The notes: a model not told the origin generated them from the letters alone. A stretch of 64,000 nucleotides of DNA from Sphingomonas aracearum (GCF_003345355.1 NZ_QQNB01000003.1:248001-312000); one strand, 5' to 3'. Positions 31,201 through 38,747 are shown, counted from the stretch's first letter. A program made the numbers and translations.

Positions 31201-31298
31201 ACCGCATCGAATCCGAGACCGCGTGCGGCGGCAGGCAGGGAGGTCGCCCGATCGAGCGTGAAGATGCGCAGGGCAGGGCGGGGCAAGAGATTCTCCAT
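28221..31298 (-). CDS. glgE: Maltose-1-phosphate maltosyltransferase with extra N-terminal domain
   Basis: The 1025-residue protein contains a canonical GlgE from about residue 390 on: the DUF3416-type N domain (RLVIEDVRPRVDGGFPVKRV), then the GH13_3 barrel with YFPPIHPIGRTHRKGPNN, the nucleophile Asp755 in TFRVDNPHTKPL and the acid/base Glu784 in IFLAEAFTRP. It extends alpha-1,4-glucan from maltose-1-phosphate. The first 390 residues are an extra region that resembles a decayed copy of the same barrel (see findings). It is the first gene of the seven-gene operon. The ATG at 31298 is chosen; an in-frame ATG at 31334 with GGGGAA close upstream is an alternative. Confidence 0.92.
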   Translation of the reverse strand: MENLLPRPALRIFTLDRATSLPAAARGLGFDAVLAQSVSPLFSTEATFADLAADCAGAGLKLLLPVDVARFAADHPLVTSHPQAFTLRHGGSGEAPLDPRRTPDVAGEARARLRAPETAELLRAPIARSLADLAAGGVGGFLLLGAGNLGPAFVRDLIAEIRASAPDALFLISAAELTRPQALALGGAGLDGLISSFAWWDLRAPWLVEERAALQSVAPLLAQVPADALEDGGDPVLALQRVAAAAAIGDGVLLPAALAGAGEDASAAVRRAGETVAAAMRHPGEMRRLSGSGAAVTAILRADAADVRQAGSALLVLLNTAGTRQPAPEPALLLPGAGADFATFRLLDGAGDPWAPLAPGEVRLLVADRAAPITLAIAGESATEAGAADRLVIEDVRPRVDGGFPVKRVVGERVEVEALVFADGHEQLAAELHWRAADGDWAAVRMEQLPNDGWRASFPLERLGRHEFRVEGWLDRFGGFRRDFFKKLEAGVAQPVDHAEGRALVEAAAARGGDLGNWPARLREAGDGEESAVLLLSPDLAAAMDAADDRPHRLRSAVQPVDAERLQARFSSWYELFPRSITDDAARHGTFRDVIGRLPAVRDMGFDTLYFPPIHPIGRTHRKGPNNTLTAGPDDPGSPYAIGSAEGGHDAIHPALGTAEDFAALVEAAAAHGLEIALDFAIQASPDHPWLTEHPGWFAWRPDGSMKYAENPPKKYQDIVNVDFYGPDAVPALWVALRDVILLWVERGVKTFRVDNPHTKPLPFWEWMIGEVRAAHPEVIFLAEAFTRPAMMYRLAKIGFSQSYTYFTWRDGKAELTDYITELTTTAPKEFYRPHFFVNTPDINPIFLQTSGRPGFRIRAVLAATLSGLFGVYSGFELCEAAPVPGKEEYLDSEKYIVKPRDWQAPGNIIADITLLNRLRRAHPALQTHLNTRFYPAHDDNILYYAKPAADGTDMILVMVNLDPHHAHECSFEVPLWEFGLGDNDSVAVEDLAAGHRFRWQGKTQSIRLDPSEPYRIWRISGDTE

Positions 31299-31371
31299 CC
31301 GTCGACGCAGGGCAGAACCGCTGCTGCAAGGCATCGTTCCCCGGCCGTGACGAGACTTCATTGATCCAGTT

Positions 31372-31385
31372 GAACCAATTGGTTC
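31372..31385. promoter_or_regulatory. 14-bp perfect palindrome in the otsA/glgE divergent spacer
   Basis: GAACCAATTGGTTC reads the same on both strands. It lies 74 bases before the glgE start and 55 bases before the otsA start, in the only intergenic space controlling both units. It is a candidate operator for a dimeric repressor of trehalose/glucan genes; no regulator gene is adjacent, so the protein is unknown. Confidence 0.45.
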
Positions 31386-31386
31386 C

Positions 31387-31411
31387 GGCACTTTCCGCAC
31401 GTCCGGTCGTT
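31387..31411 (+). promoter_or_regulatory. Possible EcfG-type promoter for otsA
   Basis: GGCAC (31387-31391) and CGTT (31408-31411) are spaced by 16 bases, one mismatch from the alphaproteobacterial general-stress consensus GGAAC-N16/17-CGTT. The otsA start follows 28 bases after the -10 element, with AGGAAGG as ribosome site. Trehalose synthesis is a common target of EcfG, but a short motif like this can arise by chance. Confidence 0.3.
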
Positions 31412-31439
31412 ATCCTGAACGAATAGACAGGAAGGGCGC

Positions 31440-32855
31440 ATGGGCAGGCTGGTCGTCGTCTCGAACAGGGTAGCGGAAATCGACTCGCGCGGAGAGGCGT
31501 CGAAGGGCGGGCTGGCAATGGCGCTTTCCGCCGCGTTGCGTGAACATCACGGGCTGTGGTTCGGCTGGAGCGGGCAGGCCAGCGCCGCGCCGGGGCCGGC
31601 AAACGTGCGCCGCAACGGCGGCATCGACGTCGCGACCATCGACCTCACCGAGGACGAGATCGAGAATTACTACAACGGCTTCTCCAATCGCACGCTGTGG
31701 CCGCTCTGCCATTACCGGCCGGACCTGGTGATGCACGAGCGTGCCTATGGCGCGGCCTATGCGCAGGTGAACGAGAAGTTCGCCGACGCGCTGATGCCGC
31801 TGCTGCGCGAGGACGATACCTTGTGGGTGCACGACTATCATCTGGTGCCGCTGGCCCGCGCACTGCGCGCGCGCGGCGCGCAGAACCGCATCGGCTTCTT
31901 CCTCCACATCCCCTGGCCGGCGCGCCAGGTGCTGTCCACGCTGCCGCGGCACCACCAGCTGGTGCAGGCGATGTTCGACTATGACCTGATCGGCTTCCAG
32001 ACGCAGGGCTGGCTGGACGCGTTCGAAGATTATGTCGTCGAGGAGCTGAAGGGCAGTTTGGACGGCGCCGGATCGCTGACCGCGCTGGACCGCACCGTCC
32101 GCGCCGGCGCGTATCCGATCGGCCTGGACATGGGCGAGATGCGCGCAATGGTCGCTTCGGAAGCGGCACGGCGGACCTGCGCGACGATGAAGGCGGAGGA
32201 TCAGCAATTGCTGATCGGCGTCGACCGCATCGATTACTCCAAGGGCCTGCCGCAGAAGTTCGCCGCCTTCGAGCAGTTCCTGGAAGACGAGCCGCAATGG
32301 CGCGAGAAGGTCGCCCTGCTCCAGATCGGCCAGCCGAGCCGCACCGACGTGGAAGCGTACCAGCAGTTGCACGACCGCCTGCTGTCGGAGGCCGGGCGCA
32401 TCAACGGCGAATTTGGCACGCTGGCCTGGGCGCCGCTGCGCTATCGCGCGCAGTCGATGCCGCGCGACGTGCTCACCGGGGCCTATCGCGCGGCGCGGGC
32501 CGCGATCGTCACGCCGCTGTATGACGGCATGAACCTCGTTGCGAAGGAATATGTCGCCGCGCAGGATCCCGACGATCCCGGCGTGCTGATCCTGTCGCGC
32601 TTCGCAGGAGCGGCGGCGCAGATGCGCGAGGCGCTTCTGGTCAATCCGAACAGCCGGGAGGATCTCGCCGATGCGATCCGCCGTGCGGTGGAGATGCCGC
32701 GGGCCGAGCGGATCGCGCGGTGGAAGGCGCTGTATGCCGGGGTCGCGCGCGACGATCTCACGGCCTGGCGCCAGAGCTTCCTGCACGACCTGCTCGGCGA
32801 TCGTCCGGTCGGCGGCCAGGACCCACTCGCCCGCGCGCCCGCCGTGGCGCGCTGA
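31440..32855 (+). CDS. otsA: Trehalose-6-phosphate synthase
   Basis: The 471-residue GT20 enzyme makes trehalose-6-phosphate from UDP-glucose and glucose-6-phosphate. It has the N-terminal LVVVSNRV, the glycine-rich SKGGLAMAL, WVHDYHLVPLA, IGFFLHIPWP, GVDRIDYSKGLPQK and the donor-site segment VTPLYDGMNLVAKEYVA, all in the right order. The ATG at 31440 is supported by AGGAAGG upstream. It is divergent from the glgE operon, so the spacer probably co-regulates both. The phosphatase OtsB, needed to finish trehalose, is not adjacent and must lie elsewhere if the pathway is complete. Confidence 0.95.
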   Translation: MGRLVVVSNRVAEIDSRGEASKGGLAMALSAALREHHGLWFGWSGQASAAPGPANVRRNGGIDVATIDLTEDEIENYYNGFSNRTLWPLCHYRPDLVMHERAYGAAYAQVNEKFADALMPLLREDDTLWVHDYHLVPLARALRARGAQNRIGFFLHIPWPARQVLSTLPRHHQLVQAMFDYDLIGFQTQGWLDAFEDYVVEELKGSLDGAGSLTALDRTVRAGAYPIGLDMGEMRAMVASEAARRTCATMKAEDQQLLIGVDRIDYSKGLPQKFAAFEQFLEDEPQWREKVALLQIGQPSRTDVEAYQQLHDRLLSEAGRINGEFGTLAWAPLRYRAQSMPRDVLTGAYRAARAAIVTPLYDGMNLVAKEYVAAQDPDDPGVLILSRFAGAAAQMREALLVNPNSREDLADAIRRAVEMPRAERIARWKALYAGVARDDLTAWRQSFLHDLLGDRPVGGQDPLARAPAVAR

Positions 32856-32866
32856 GCGGGGGAGGA

Positions 32867-32950
32867 CGAACTCCCGCCGGCCGCTCGCGCACGGGCGGCC
32901 ATCCGGATGGAGCTGCCACCGCACCGGTGGCGCACCGGGTCGGGAGTTCG
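32867..32950. other. Structured inverted-repeat element between otsA and DUF2934 gene
   Basis: An outer 10-bp perfect stem, CGAACTCCCG (32867-32876) with CGGGAGTTCG (32941-32950), encloses two small hairpins: GGCCGC/GCGGCC (32879-32884 with 32895-32900) and CCACCG/CGGTGG (32916-32921 with 32925-32930). Together they could fold as a three-way junction. The genes on both sides converge on it, so it may be a two-way terminator. It could also be a small structured RNA. Confidence 0.4.
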
Positions 32951-32977
32951 CGCCGGTTCTTCCCGAGGCCTGCCCGA

Positions 32978-33307
32978 TCAGGCCGGCGTCTTGCCCTTGC
33001 CGCGTGATGTCCGGGCCGCCGGCTTTGCCGCGGCCGCCTTGGTGGCCGGGGTCTTTGCCGCGGCGGGAGCTTTGGTGGACGCCTTTGTCGCCCGCTTGGC
33101 CGGCGTCGCGGGGGCTGCCGCAGAGGCCTCCGCCGCGGTGCCGGCGTCTTCCAGCACCGGGGACTGCGCGCCTCCCTCGGTCGATCCGTGCTCGCCGTCG
33201 ATCTCGCTGGCCGCGCGCGCCCAGTGATTCTCGTGCTGCCCTTCCGGGGAGCCTTCCGCTTCCCAGATGCCATAAGCGCGCGCGCGGATGCGTGCTTCCC
33301 GATCCAT
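32978..33307 (-). CDS. DUF2934 protein with histone-H1-like tail
   Basis: The 109-residue cytoplasmic protein starts with a DUF2934 module ([18 protein letters not shown], then HENHWARA; about residues 1-35). From about residue 65 to the end it is almost only Ala, Lys, Pro and Thr in repeats such as [19 protein letters not shown] and [12 protein letters not shown], ending in SRGKGKTPA. Such tails resemble histone H1 and bind DNA without sequence preference. The DUF2934 module has no proven function. The ATG at 33307 has GGAG nine bases upstream. It is convergent with otsA. A nucleoid-associated or stress role is my inference. Confidence 0.75.
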   Translation of the reverse strand: MDREARIRARAYGIWEAEGSPEGQHENHWARAASEIDGEHGSTEGGAQSPVLEDAGTAAEASAAAPATPAKRATKASTKAPAAAKTPATKAAAAKPAARTSRGKGKTPA

Positions 33308-33388
33308 GCTCAAAGTCTCCGCTGTTTCACCCCGGCGCCTATCGTCCGGCATCGCAGATGCAAAGACCTGGCCGCCATACTGGTTCCA

Positions 33389-34462
33389 TCAGCCGAGCAG
33401 GCCCAGCGCCAGCAGCAGGCACACGAACAGGATCAGCGCCACCCAGGCGAACACCGTCAGCGCCACCGTGCGCCAGAGAGCCGACCGCTTGCGCAGCGAA
33501 TAGGCGCCGCGCAGCTGCGCGAACATGAACACGGGCGGCACGAAGATCACGCTCGCGCCGAAGATCCACCCCGGCGCGCCCGCCGAACGGGCCACGGTGA
33601 GCGCCGTCACCAGCAACAGCATGAAGGCCAGGTTGTAGGTGACGAAGATCGCATGGTCGTACAGGCCGAAGCGCCGCCGCCACAGGAACAGCATGGCCAC
33701 GAACGGCACGGAGATCGGGATCAGCGCCCAGCTGTATTTGTAGGCCGAGCTTTGCAGCTTGTAGAGCGCGAGGTTGGGGTTCTCGTTGGCCTTGTGCAGC
33801 CCCTTGTCGAGCCGCTTCCAGCCGGTCTTGATGTCGGAGAAGACGAAGTCGTCCTCGCCCCCCTTCATCGTCTCCACGCTGCGCTTCGCCGTCTCCAGCG
33901 CGGCCAGCGCCTCCTGTTCCGACTTCAGCTCGGCGCTCGGCGTGCTCAGTCCGCGCTGCCGGTCCCTGGCCTGCGCGTCGGCCACCCGCTTGCGGGCGCG
34001 GGTGAGGTTCGCGTCCACCGTGTGGCGCGCGATCTCCTGCCGGTTGCCGCCCATCGGCAGCTCGGGCTCGCCGGCAAAGGTGTGCAGCGTGGCAAACATC
34101 AGGAAGGCGAAGAACAGGAACAGCGCCATCGGCGACACGAAGCGCGCCCGCTCGCCCGCAATGTAGCGGCGGGTCAGCGCGCCCGGCCGGAACACCAGCA
34201 TCGGCAGCGTGTGCCAGATCTTGCCTTCGAAATGGAACACGCCGTGCAGGATGTCGTGGCCGATCGAGCCGATCGTCCGGTGCAGATGCCCGTTCTGCCC
34301 GCAGGCATGGCAGAAGCTGCCGACCAGCGCGGTGCCGCAGTTCAGGCACAGCCCGTGCCCCGCCTGCGCACCGTGCGACACCTCGCCCGCATGCGGCTCG
34401 AACTGCCGCGCCACCAGCGCCCCCATGGCGAGATCCCCCGCCGCTGCCATTTCCCCCGACAT
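33389..34462 (-). CDS. DUF3667 membrane protein with zinc ribbon
   Basis: The protein of up to 357 residues has an N-terminal zinc-ribbon pair (CLNCG and CHACGQ, near residues 39-54). A DUF3667 segment follows ([20 protein letters not shown] and [23 protein letters not shown]), then a membrane helix. A charged, helix-prone stretch of about 110 residues probably faces the periplasm, and three to four more membrane helices end the protein. The family's function is unknown. The start is uncertain: ATG at 34462, or ATG at 34426, which has GGGGGAT seven bases upstream and would still keep the ribbon. It is divergent from proA. Confidence 0.8.
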   Translation of the reverse strand: MSGEMAAAGDLAMGALVARQFEPHAGEVSHGAQAGHGLCLNCGTALVGSFCHACGQNGHLHRTIGSIGHDILHGVFHFEGKIWHTLPMLVFRPGALTRRYIAGERARFVSPMALFLFFAFLMFATLHTFAGEPELPMGGNRQEIARHTVDANLTRARKRVADAQARDRQRGLSTPSAELKSEQEALAALETAKRSVETMKGGEDDFVFSDIKTGWKRLDKGLHKANENPNLALYKLQSSAYKYSWALIPISVPFVAMLFLWRRRFGLYDHAIFVTYNLAFMLLLVTALTVARSAGAPGWIFGASVIFVPPVFMFAQLRGAYSLRKRSALWRTVALTVFAWVALILFVCLLLALGLLG

Positions 34463-34534
34463 GGCCCGATGCTACACAAAAGCGCGCGCGGGGGAAGCCT
34501 TTGGCGGAGGTACAACCGCGTGCTAGGCAAGGGC

Positions 34535-35797
34535 ATGACCGAGCCGCTCGCCGCCGTCGACCTGATCGCCGATCTGGGCGCCCGCGCCCGGCGCGCTGCG
34601 GGCGTGCTTGCCGCCACGGACGCCGAGGCCAAGGCAGGGGCGCTGATCGCCGCCGCGCAGGCGCTGCGCGGGGCCGAGGCGGAGATCCTGGCGGCCAATG
34701 CCGAGGACCTGGCCGCCGCGCGCGCGGGCGGCCTGTCCGCGGCGATGCTCGACAGGTTGACGCTCACTGCGGAACGGATCGCCGGCATGGCCGATGGCGT
34801 GGCGGCGGTGGCCCGCCTCGCCGATCCGGCGGGGCAGGTGATCGACACGACGGTGCGGCCCAACGGCCTTGCCCTGTCGCGGGTGCGCGTGCCGATCGGG
34901 GTGATCGGGATCATCTACGAAAGCCGGCCCAACGTGACGGCCGATGCCGCCGCCTTGTGCGTGCGGGCGGGCAATGCGGCGATCCTGCGCGGCGGATCGG
35001 AAGCGATGTGCAGCAACCGCGCGATCCATGCCGCCTTTGCGCAGGGGCTCGGCCAGGCCGGCCTGCCCGCCGACGCCGTGCAGCTGGTGCCGACCACCGA
35101 TCGCGCGGCGGTGGGCGCGATGCTCGCGGCCGACGGCCTGATCGACATGATCGTGCCGCGCGGCGGCAAGGGGCTGGTGGCGCGCGTCCAGGCGGAGGCG
35201 CGGGTGCCGGTGCTCGCGCATCTCGACGGGATCAACCATGTTTATGTCCATGCATCCGCCGATCCGGCGATGGCGGAGGCGATCGTCGTCAACGCCAAGA
35301 TGCGCCGCACCGGCATCTGCGGGGCAATGGAGACGCTGCTGATCGATCGCGGCTATCCGCAGGCGGAGGCGCTGATCCGCGCGCTGCTCGCCAGCGGATG
35401 CGAGGTGCGCGGCGATGCGGCGGTGCGCCTGCTGGAGCCGGCGGTGGGGGCGGCGAGCGAGGCGGATTGGGACACCGAATATCTCGAGGCGATCGCCTCG
35501 GTCGCGCTGGTCGACGGCGTGGAGGAGGCGCTGGCGCATATCGCACGCCACGGCTCGCACCATACCGACGCGATCGTTGCCGAGGACAAGGAAGCTGCGG
35601 AGCGCTTCCTGGCGGCGGTCGATTCGGCGATCGTGCTGTGGAATGCCTCCACCCAGTTCGCCGATGGCGGCGAGTTCGGGCTGGGCGCCGAGATCGGCAT
35701 CGCCACCGGCCGCCTCCACGCCCGCGGCCCGGTGGCGCTGGAGGGGCTGACCACGTACAAGTGGATCGGGCGCGGCACGGGGCAGGTGCGCCCCTGA
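34535..35797 (+). CDS. proA: Gamma-glutamyl phosphate reductase
   Basis: The 420-residue enzyme reduces glutamyl-5-phosphate to glutamate semialdehyde in proline synthesis. It has the ALDH-like fold with [20 protein letters not shown], the catalytic Cys in [15 protein letters not shown], and the C-terminal [28 protein letters not shown]. Length is normal. The ATG at 34535 is used; an in-frame GTG at 34520 has a better ribosome site (GGAGG, nine bases upstream) and would add five residues. It opens the run proA-nadD-rsfS-rlmH-envC-ctpA, an order frequent in alphaproteobacteria. proB is not in the window. Confidence 0.95.
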   Translation: MTEPLAAVDLIADLGARARRAAGVLAATDAEAKAGALIAAAQALRGAEAEILAANAEDLAAARAGGLSAAMLDRLTLTAERIAGMADGVAAVARLADPAGQVIDTTVRPNGLALSRVRVPIGVIGIIYESRPNVTADAAALCVRAGNAAILRGGSEAMCSNRAIHAAFAQGLGQAGLPADAVQLVPTTDRAAVGAMLAADGLIDMIVPRGGKGLVARVQAEARVPVLAHLDGINHVYVHASADPAMAEAIVVNAKMRRTGICGAMETLLIDRGYPQAEALIRALLASGCEVRGDAAVRLLEPAVGAASEADWDTEYLEAIASVALVDGVEEALAHIARHGSHHTDAIVAEDKEAAERFLAAVDSAIVLWNASTQFADGGEFGLGAEIGIATGRLHARGPVALEGLTTYKWIGRGTGQVRP

Positions 35798-35834
35798 TGG
35801 CGGCGGAACAGATGCGCAAGCGGTCCGGAGGGCG

Positions 35835-36464
35835 ATGACGCGCCGCATCGGCCTGCTCGGCGGCTCCTTCAACCCGGCCCATGCGGGGCACCGGCGCATC
35901 AGCCTGGCGGCGTTGCAGGCGCTGGGGCTGGACGAGGTCTGGTGGCTGGTGTCGCCGGGAAACCCGCTGAAGGAGGGCGCGGGCGACATGGCGCCGCTTG
36001 CCGCGCGGCTCGCCTCTGCACGCGCGATGGCGCGGCATGCGCCGATCCGGCCCACCGCGATCGAGGTGGCGCTGCGCACGCGCTACACCGCCGACACGCT
36101 CGCCAGGCTCACCCGGCGCTATCCGCGCTTCCGGTTCGTGTGGCTGATGGGGGCGGACAATCTGGCGCAGTTCGACCGGTGGCGGAACTGGCGCGGGATC
36201 GCGCGCACGGTTCCGATTGCGGTTGTCGCGCGGCCAGGCTATGATGCGGAGGCCCAGGCGGCCCCCGCCATGGGCTGGTTGCGGCGCTACAGGCGGCCCG
36301 TGGACCAGGCGAAGAACTGGACGAAGTGGAGTTTGCCGGCCCTCGTGCTGTTGCGCTTCCGACCCGATCCGACTTCCGCGACCCGGCTGCGTGCGGCCGA
36401 TCCGGCCTGGCGTCTCCGGTTCGACACGGCCGGCGCCGTGCCGCCACCCCCTCCATCAGCATAG
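35835..36464 (+). CDS. nadD: Nicotinate-nucleotide adenylyltransferase
   Basis: The 209-residue nucleotidyltransferase adenylates nicotinate mononucleotide to deamido-NAD. It has GLLGGSFNPAHAGHRRIS with the HxGH nucleotide-binding motif, the WWLVSPGNPLK substrate loop, RYTADTLARL and FVWLMGADNLAQFDRW. The C-terminal segment with the usual ISST motif is poorly conserved; it ends in a Pro-rich tail, so the ATP-binding end is unusual. It follows proA by 37 bases. Its stop lies only eight bases before the rsfS start, so the genes are likely one transcript. With nadB it gives the window two NAD genes. Confidence 0.92.
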   Translation: MTRRIGLLGGSFNPAHAGHRRISLAALQALGLDEVWWLVSPGNPLKEGAGDMAPLAARLASARAMARHAPIRPTAIEVALRTRYTADTLARLTRRYPRFRFVWLMGADNLAQFDRWRNWRGIARTVPIAVVARPGYDAEAQAAPAMGWLRRYRRPVDQAKNWTKWSLPALVLLRFRPDPTSATRLRAADPAWRLRFDTAGAVPPPPPSA

Positions 36465-36472
36465 GAACTTCC

Positions 36473-36877
36473 TTGGCCTCTTCCTTTCCCGCGCCTCGCC
36501 CTTCCAGTCCGGAGGAGGTCGACGCGCTGCATCGCCTGATCCTCCAGTCGCTGGAGGACGACCAGGCGGTTGAGACGATCTCGATCCCGCTCGCCGGCAA
36601 GTCGAGCATCGCCGATCACATGGTGATCGCCAGCGGCCGCTCCACGCGGCAGGTCGCGTCCATGGCGGTGAAGCTCGCCGAGAAGATCAAGGCCGAGGTC
36701 GGCCGCACGCCGCGCATCGAAGGCCTGCCCACCGCCGACTGGGTGCTGATCGATGCGGGCGACGTGATCGTCCACCTGTTCCGCCCGGAAGTGCGCACCT
36801 TCTACAATCTGGAGCGGATGTGGGCGTTCGGGGACGCTCCCCCCGCGCCCGCCGCCGCGTCGCAGCCGGGCGCCTGA
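36473..36877 (+). CDS. rsfS: Ribosome silencing factor
   Basis: This 134-residue RsfS/Iojap protein binds ribosomal protein uL14 and blocks subunit joining in slow growth. The family core is complete: EEVDALHRLILQSLEDDQAVE, DHMVIASGRSTRQVASMA, then GLPTADWVLIDAGDVIVHLF and the ending FYNLERMW. The start is a TTG at 36473, supported by AGGA six bases upstream; no ATG or GTG lies between it and the conserved core. It sits in the classic nadD-rsfS-rlmH order. A short Pro/Ala-rich tail follows the domain. Confidence 0.92.
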   Translation: MASSFPAPRPSSPEEVDALHRLILQSLEDDQAVETISIPLAGKSSIADHMVIASGRSTRQVASMAVKLAEKIKAEVGRTPRIEGLPTADWVLIDAGDVIVHLFRPEVRTFYNLERMWAFGDAPPAPAAASQPGA

Positions 36878-36899
36878 TCCGGTCACGGTTGGCGCGCCG

Positions 36900-37322
36900 G
36901 TGCTGCTGCATATCGTCGCGCGCGGCCGCATCGGGCGCGGGCCGGAGGCCGAGCTGGTGGACCGCTACCTGAAGCGGATCAACTGGCCCACCCGGCACAG
37001 CGAGCTGCCCGACACCGGCGGCAAGATGCCGGACGCGGCGCCGCAGACGAAGGTCGTCCTGCTGGACGAGCTGGGCGAGCCGCTCGGGTCCAAGGCGTTC
37101 GCCGAGCGGCTGGGACGGTGGCGCGACGACGGGGTGCGCGAGACGCGCTTTCTGCTGGGCGCGGCCGACGGGTTCGACGATGCGGAGCGCGCCCGCGCGG
37201 ACCTCCTGCTCTCGTTCGGCCGGGCGACCTGGCCGCACCTGCTGGCCCGCGCGATGCTGGCCGAGCAACTGTTCCGCGCGACTTCGATCCTTGCGGGTCA
37301 CCCGTACCATCGGGAGGGATGA
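36900..37322 (+). CDS. rlmH: 23S rRNA pseudouridine-1915 N3-methyltransferase
   Basis: The 140-residue SPOUT methyltransferase modifies pseudouridine 1915 in helix 69 of 23S rRNA. It has the N-terminal MLLHIVARGRIGRGPEAELVDRY, the SAM-binding knot LLDELGEPLGSKAFAERL and FLLGAADGF, and the C-terminal SFGRATWPHLLARAMLAEQLFRA ending in GHPYHRE. Knot and C-terminal motifs are complete, so it should be active. The start is a GTG at 36900, 22 bases after the rsfS stop. Length is close to the usual 155. Confidence 0.95.
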   Translation: MLLHIVARGRIGRGPEAELVDRYLKRINWPTRHSELPDTGGKMPDAAPQTKVVLLDELGEPLGSKAFAERLGRWRDDGVRETRFLLGAADGFDDAERARADLLLSFGRATWPHLLARAMLAEQLFRATSILAGHPYHREG

Positions 37323-37376
37323 GGGTGGTGTGCCATCAGCGCCTCTCCGCGGCAAACGGCGGACCTGCTGGCACTG

Positions 37377-37454
37377 GTGTTCCGGCGGAGGCGGGACTCC
37401 AGAGCCGCGGGCGATCCGGCTTGTGGCGCTGGGCCCCCGCCTTCGCGCGGGTAC
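37377..37454. repeat. REP-like inverted doublet between rlmH and envC
   Basis: The arms GTGTTCCGGCGGAGGCGGGA (from 37377) and CTGGGCCCCCGCCTTCGCGC (from 37429) are inverted, degenerate copies of the unit at 3264-3368 and 54001-54097. The rest of the 181-base spacer (37323-37503) shows no gene. The repeat separates the rlmH and envC units and could end transcription between them. Confidence 0.5.
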
Positions 37455-37503
37455 GCTGCGGCTCGGCCATGCCGTTCTTCCCTTCGCCGGTGGGAGCCGT
37501 GTC

Positions 37504-38661
37504 ATGCGCCTCGGCCTGATTTCCGCAGGTGCGCTTGCCGCTGCCGCGCTGGCCGCCGCGCTGCCGGCGCAGGACCAGCGTTCGGCGCTGGCCGATGCGC
37601 GCGCCCGGTCGCGGGCGGCGGCGCGTCGGTCGGCGGCGCTGGAGGCCGAGGCCGCGCAGGAGAAGGACGCGGCGCGCGCCGCCCGAACACGCCAGGCCGC
37701 GCTTGCCGCGCGCATCGTGCAGGCGGAGGCGGACATTCGCGCGGGCGAGGCGCGGCTGGCGCTGGTGGGGCGCATGCTGGGCACCCAGCGGGAGCGGCTG
37801 GAGGGCGCGCAGGGGCCGATCGTTCGGCTGGTCGCGGCGTTGCAGTCGCTGGCGGGGCGCCCGGCGCTGGCCGCGGTGGTGCAGCCGGGATCGGTGGACG
37901 ACCTCGTTCATGTCCGCGCCGTGCTGTCCACCGCGCTGCCGGTCATGCGCGCGCGCACCGCGGCGCTGCGCCAGGAGCTTGCCCGCGCACATGTGCTGGA
38001 AGGGCAGGCGCGGCTCGCCACCCGCGCGCTGGCCGAAAGCCGCGGCCGGCTCGATGGCGAGCGGCTGGCGCAGGTGCAGGCGGAGGCCGGGCATCGCCTG
38101 CGCGCGGCCGCCCTGGGGCGCACGGCCCTGTTCGAATCGGACCGGGCGATCGCGCTGGGCGAGCGGGCGCGCGATCTCGTCGACGCGGCGGAGGAAGCGG
38201 AGGATGCCGCCGCCACCGGCGCCGAACTCGCGTCCCTGCCCGGGCCGCTGCCCCGTCCGGGAGAAACTGCCGCCGCGGTCCGCTGGCCGCGCAATGCCGC
38301 GCCCTATCGCCTGCCGGTCGCAGGCGAATTGCGCACGGGTCTGGGCGAGGTTTCGGAAGCGGGCGTGCGCGCCCGGGGGCTGACGCTGGCGGTGACACCG
38401 GGCGCGCGCGTGTCGGCGCCGGCGGCCGGGCGCGTCGCCTATGCCGCCTCCTATCGCAGCTATGGGCGGGTGGTGATCCTAGACCATGGCGATGGCTGGA
38501 GCACGCTGATCACCGGCCTGGCCGAGACGACGGTGCGCGCGGGGCGGCAGGTGGCGCAGGGTGCGCCGCTCGGTCGCGCCGGATGGGGCGAGGCGCCGCG
38601 CATCACGGTGGAGCTGCGCCGTCGCGGCCGCCCGGTGGACATCGCGGCGCTGGTGGGGTGA
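37504..38661 (+). CDS. EnvC-like murein hydrolase activator (degenerate M23 domain)
   Basis: The 385-residue protein has a signal peptide (to about residue 23), a long coiled-coil region (about 24-240, rich in Ala/Arg/Glu heptads) and a C-terminal LytM/M23 domain (GARVSAPAAGRVAYAASY, then VVILDHGDGWSTLITGLAE). In active M23 peptidases the last segment ends in YxHL and a later HxH supplies zinc ligands. Here it reads LITGL and ITVELRRRG, so those His residues are missing, as in E. coli EnvC, which activates amidases rather than cutting peptidoglycan. Location next to ctpA is the usual envC-ctpA pairing. The ATG at 37504 begins the signal peptide. Confidence 0.85.
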   Translation: MRLGLISAGALAAAALAAALPAQDQRSALADARARSRAAARRSAALEAEAAQEKDAARAARTRQAALAARIVQAEADIRAGEARLALVGRMLGTQRERLEGAQGPIVRLVAALQSLAGRPALAAVVQPGSVDDLVHVRAVLSTALPVMRARTAALRQELARAHVLEGQARLATRALAESRGRLDGERLAQVQAEAGHRLRAAALGRTALFESDRAIALGERARDLVDAAEEAEDAAATGAELASLPGPLPRPGETAAAVRWPRNAAPYRLPVAGELRTGLGEVSEAGVRARGLTLAVTPGARVSAPAAGRVAYAASYRSYGRVVILDHGDGWSTLITGLAETTVRAGRQVAQGAPLGRAGWGEAPRITVELRRRGRPVDIAALVG

Positions 38662-38747
38662 TGCTCAGCCGCCGTTCACCTCGACATTGCTTTGATCCAC
38701 CCCAACTTACCGGCTAGAGTGAGCGCTTGCCCGTTTCAGGAACCTTC

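Noticed and set aside
25423..31364. Very long open frames on the plus strand opposite treS and glgE (944 and 1026 codons)
   Set aside because: They lie exactly antisense to strongly supported enzymes, give low-complexity Arg/Ala/Gly/His-rich translations, and have no motifs. GC-rich codon use makes such shadows common.
33308..33388. EcfG promoter for the DUF2934 gene
   Set aside because: A GGAAC is present on the minus strand, but no CGTT stands at the right distance of 16-17 bases.
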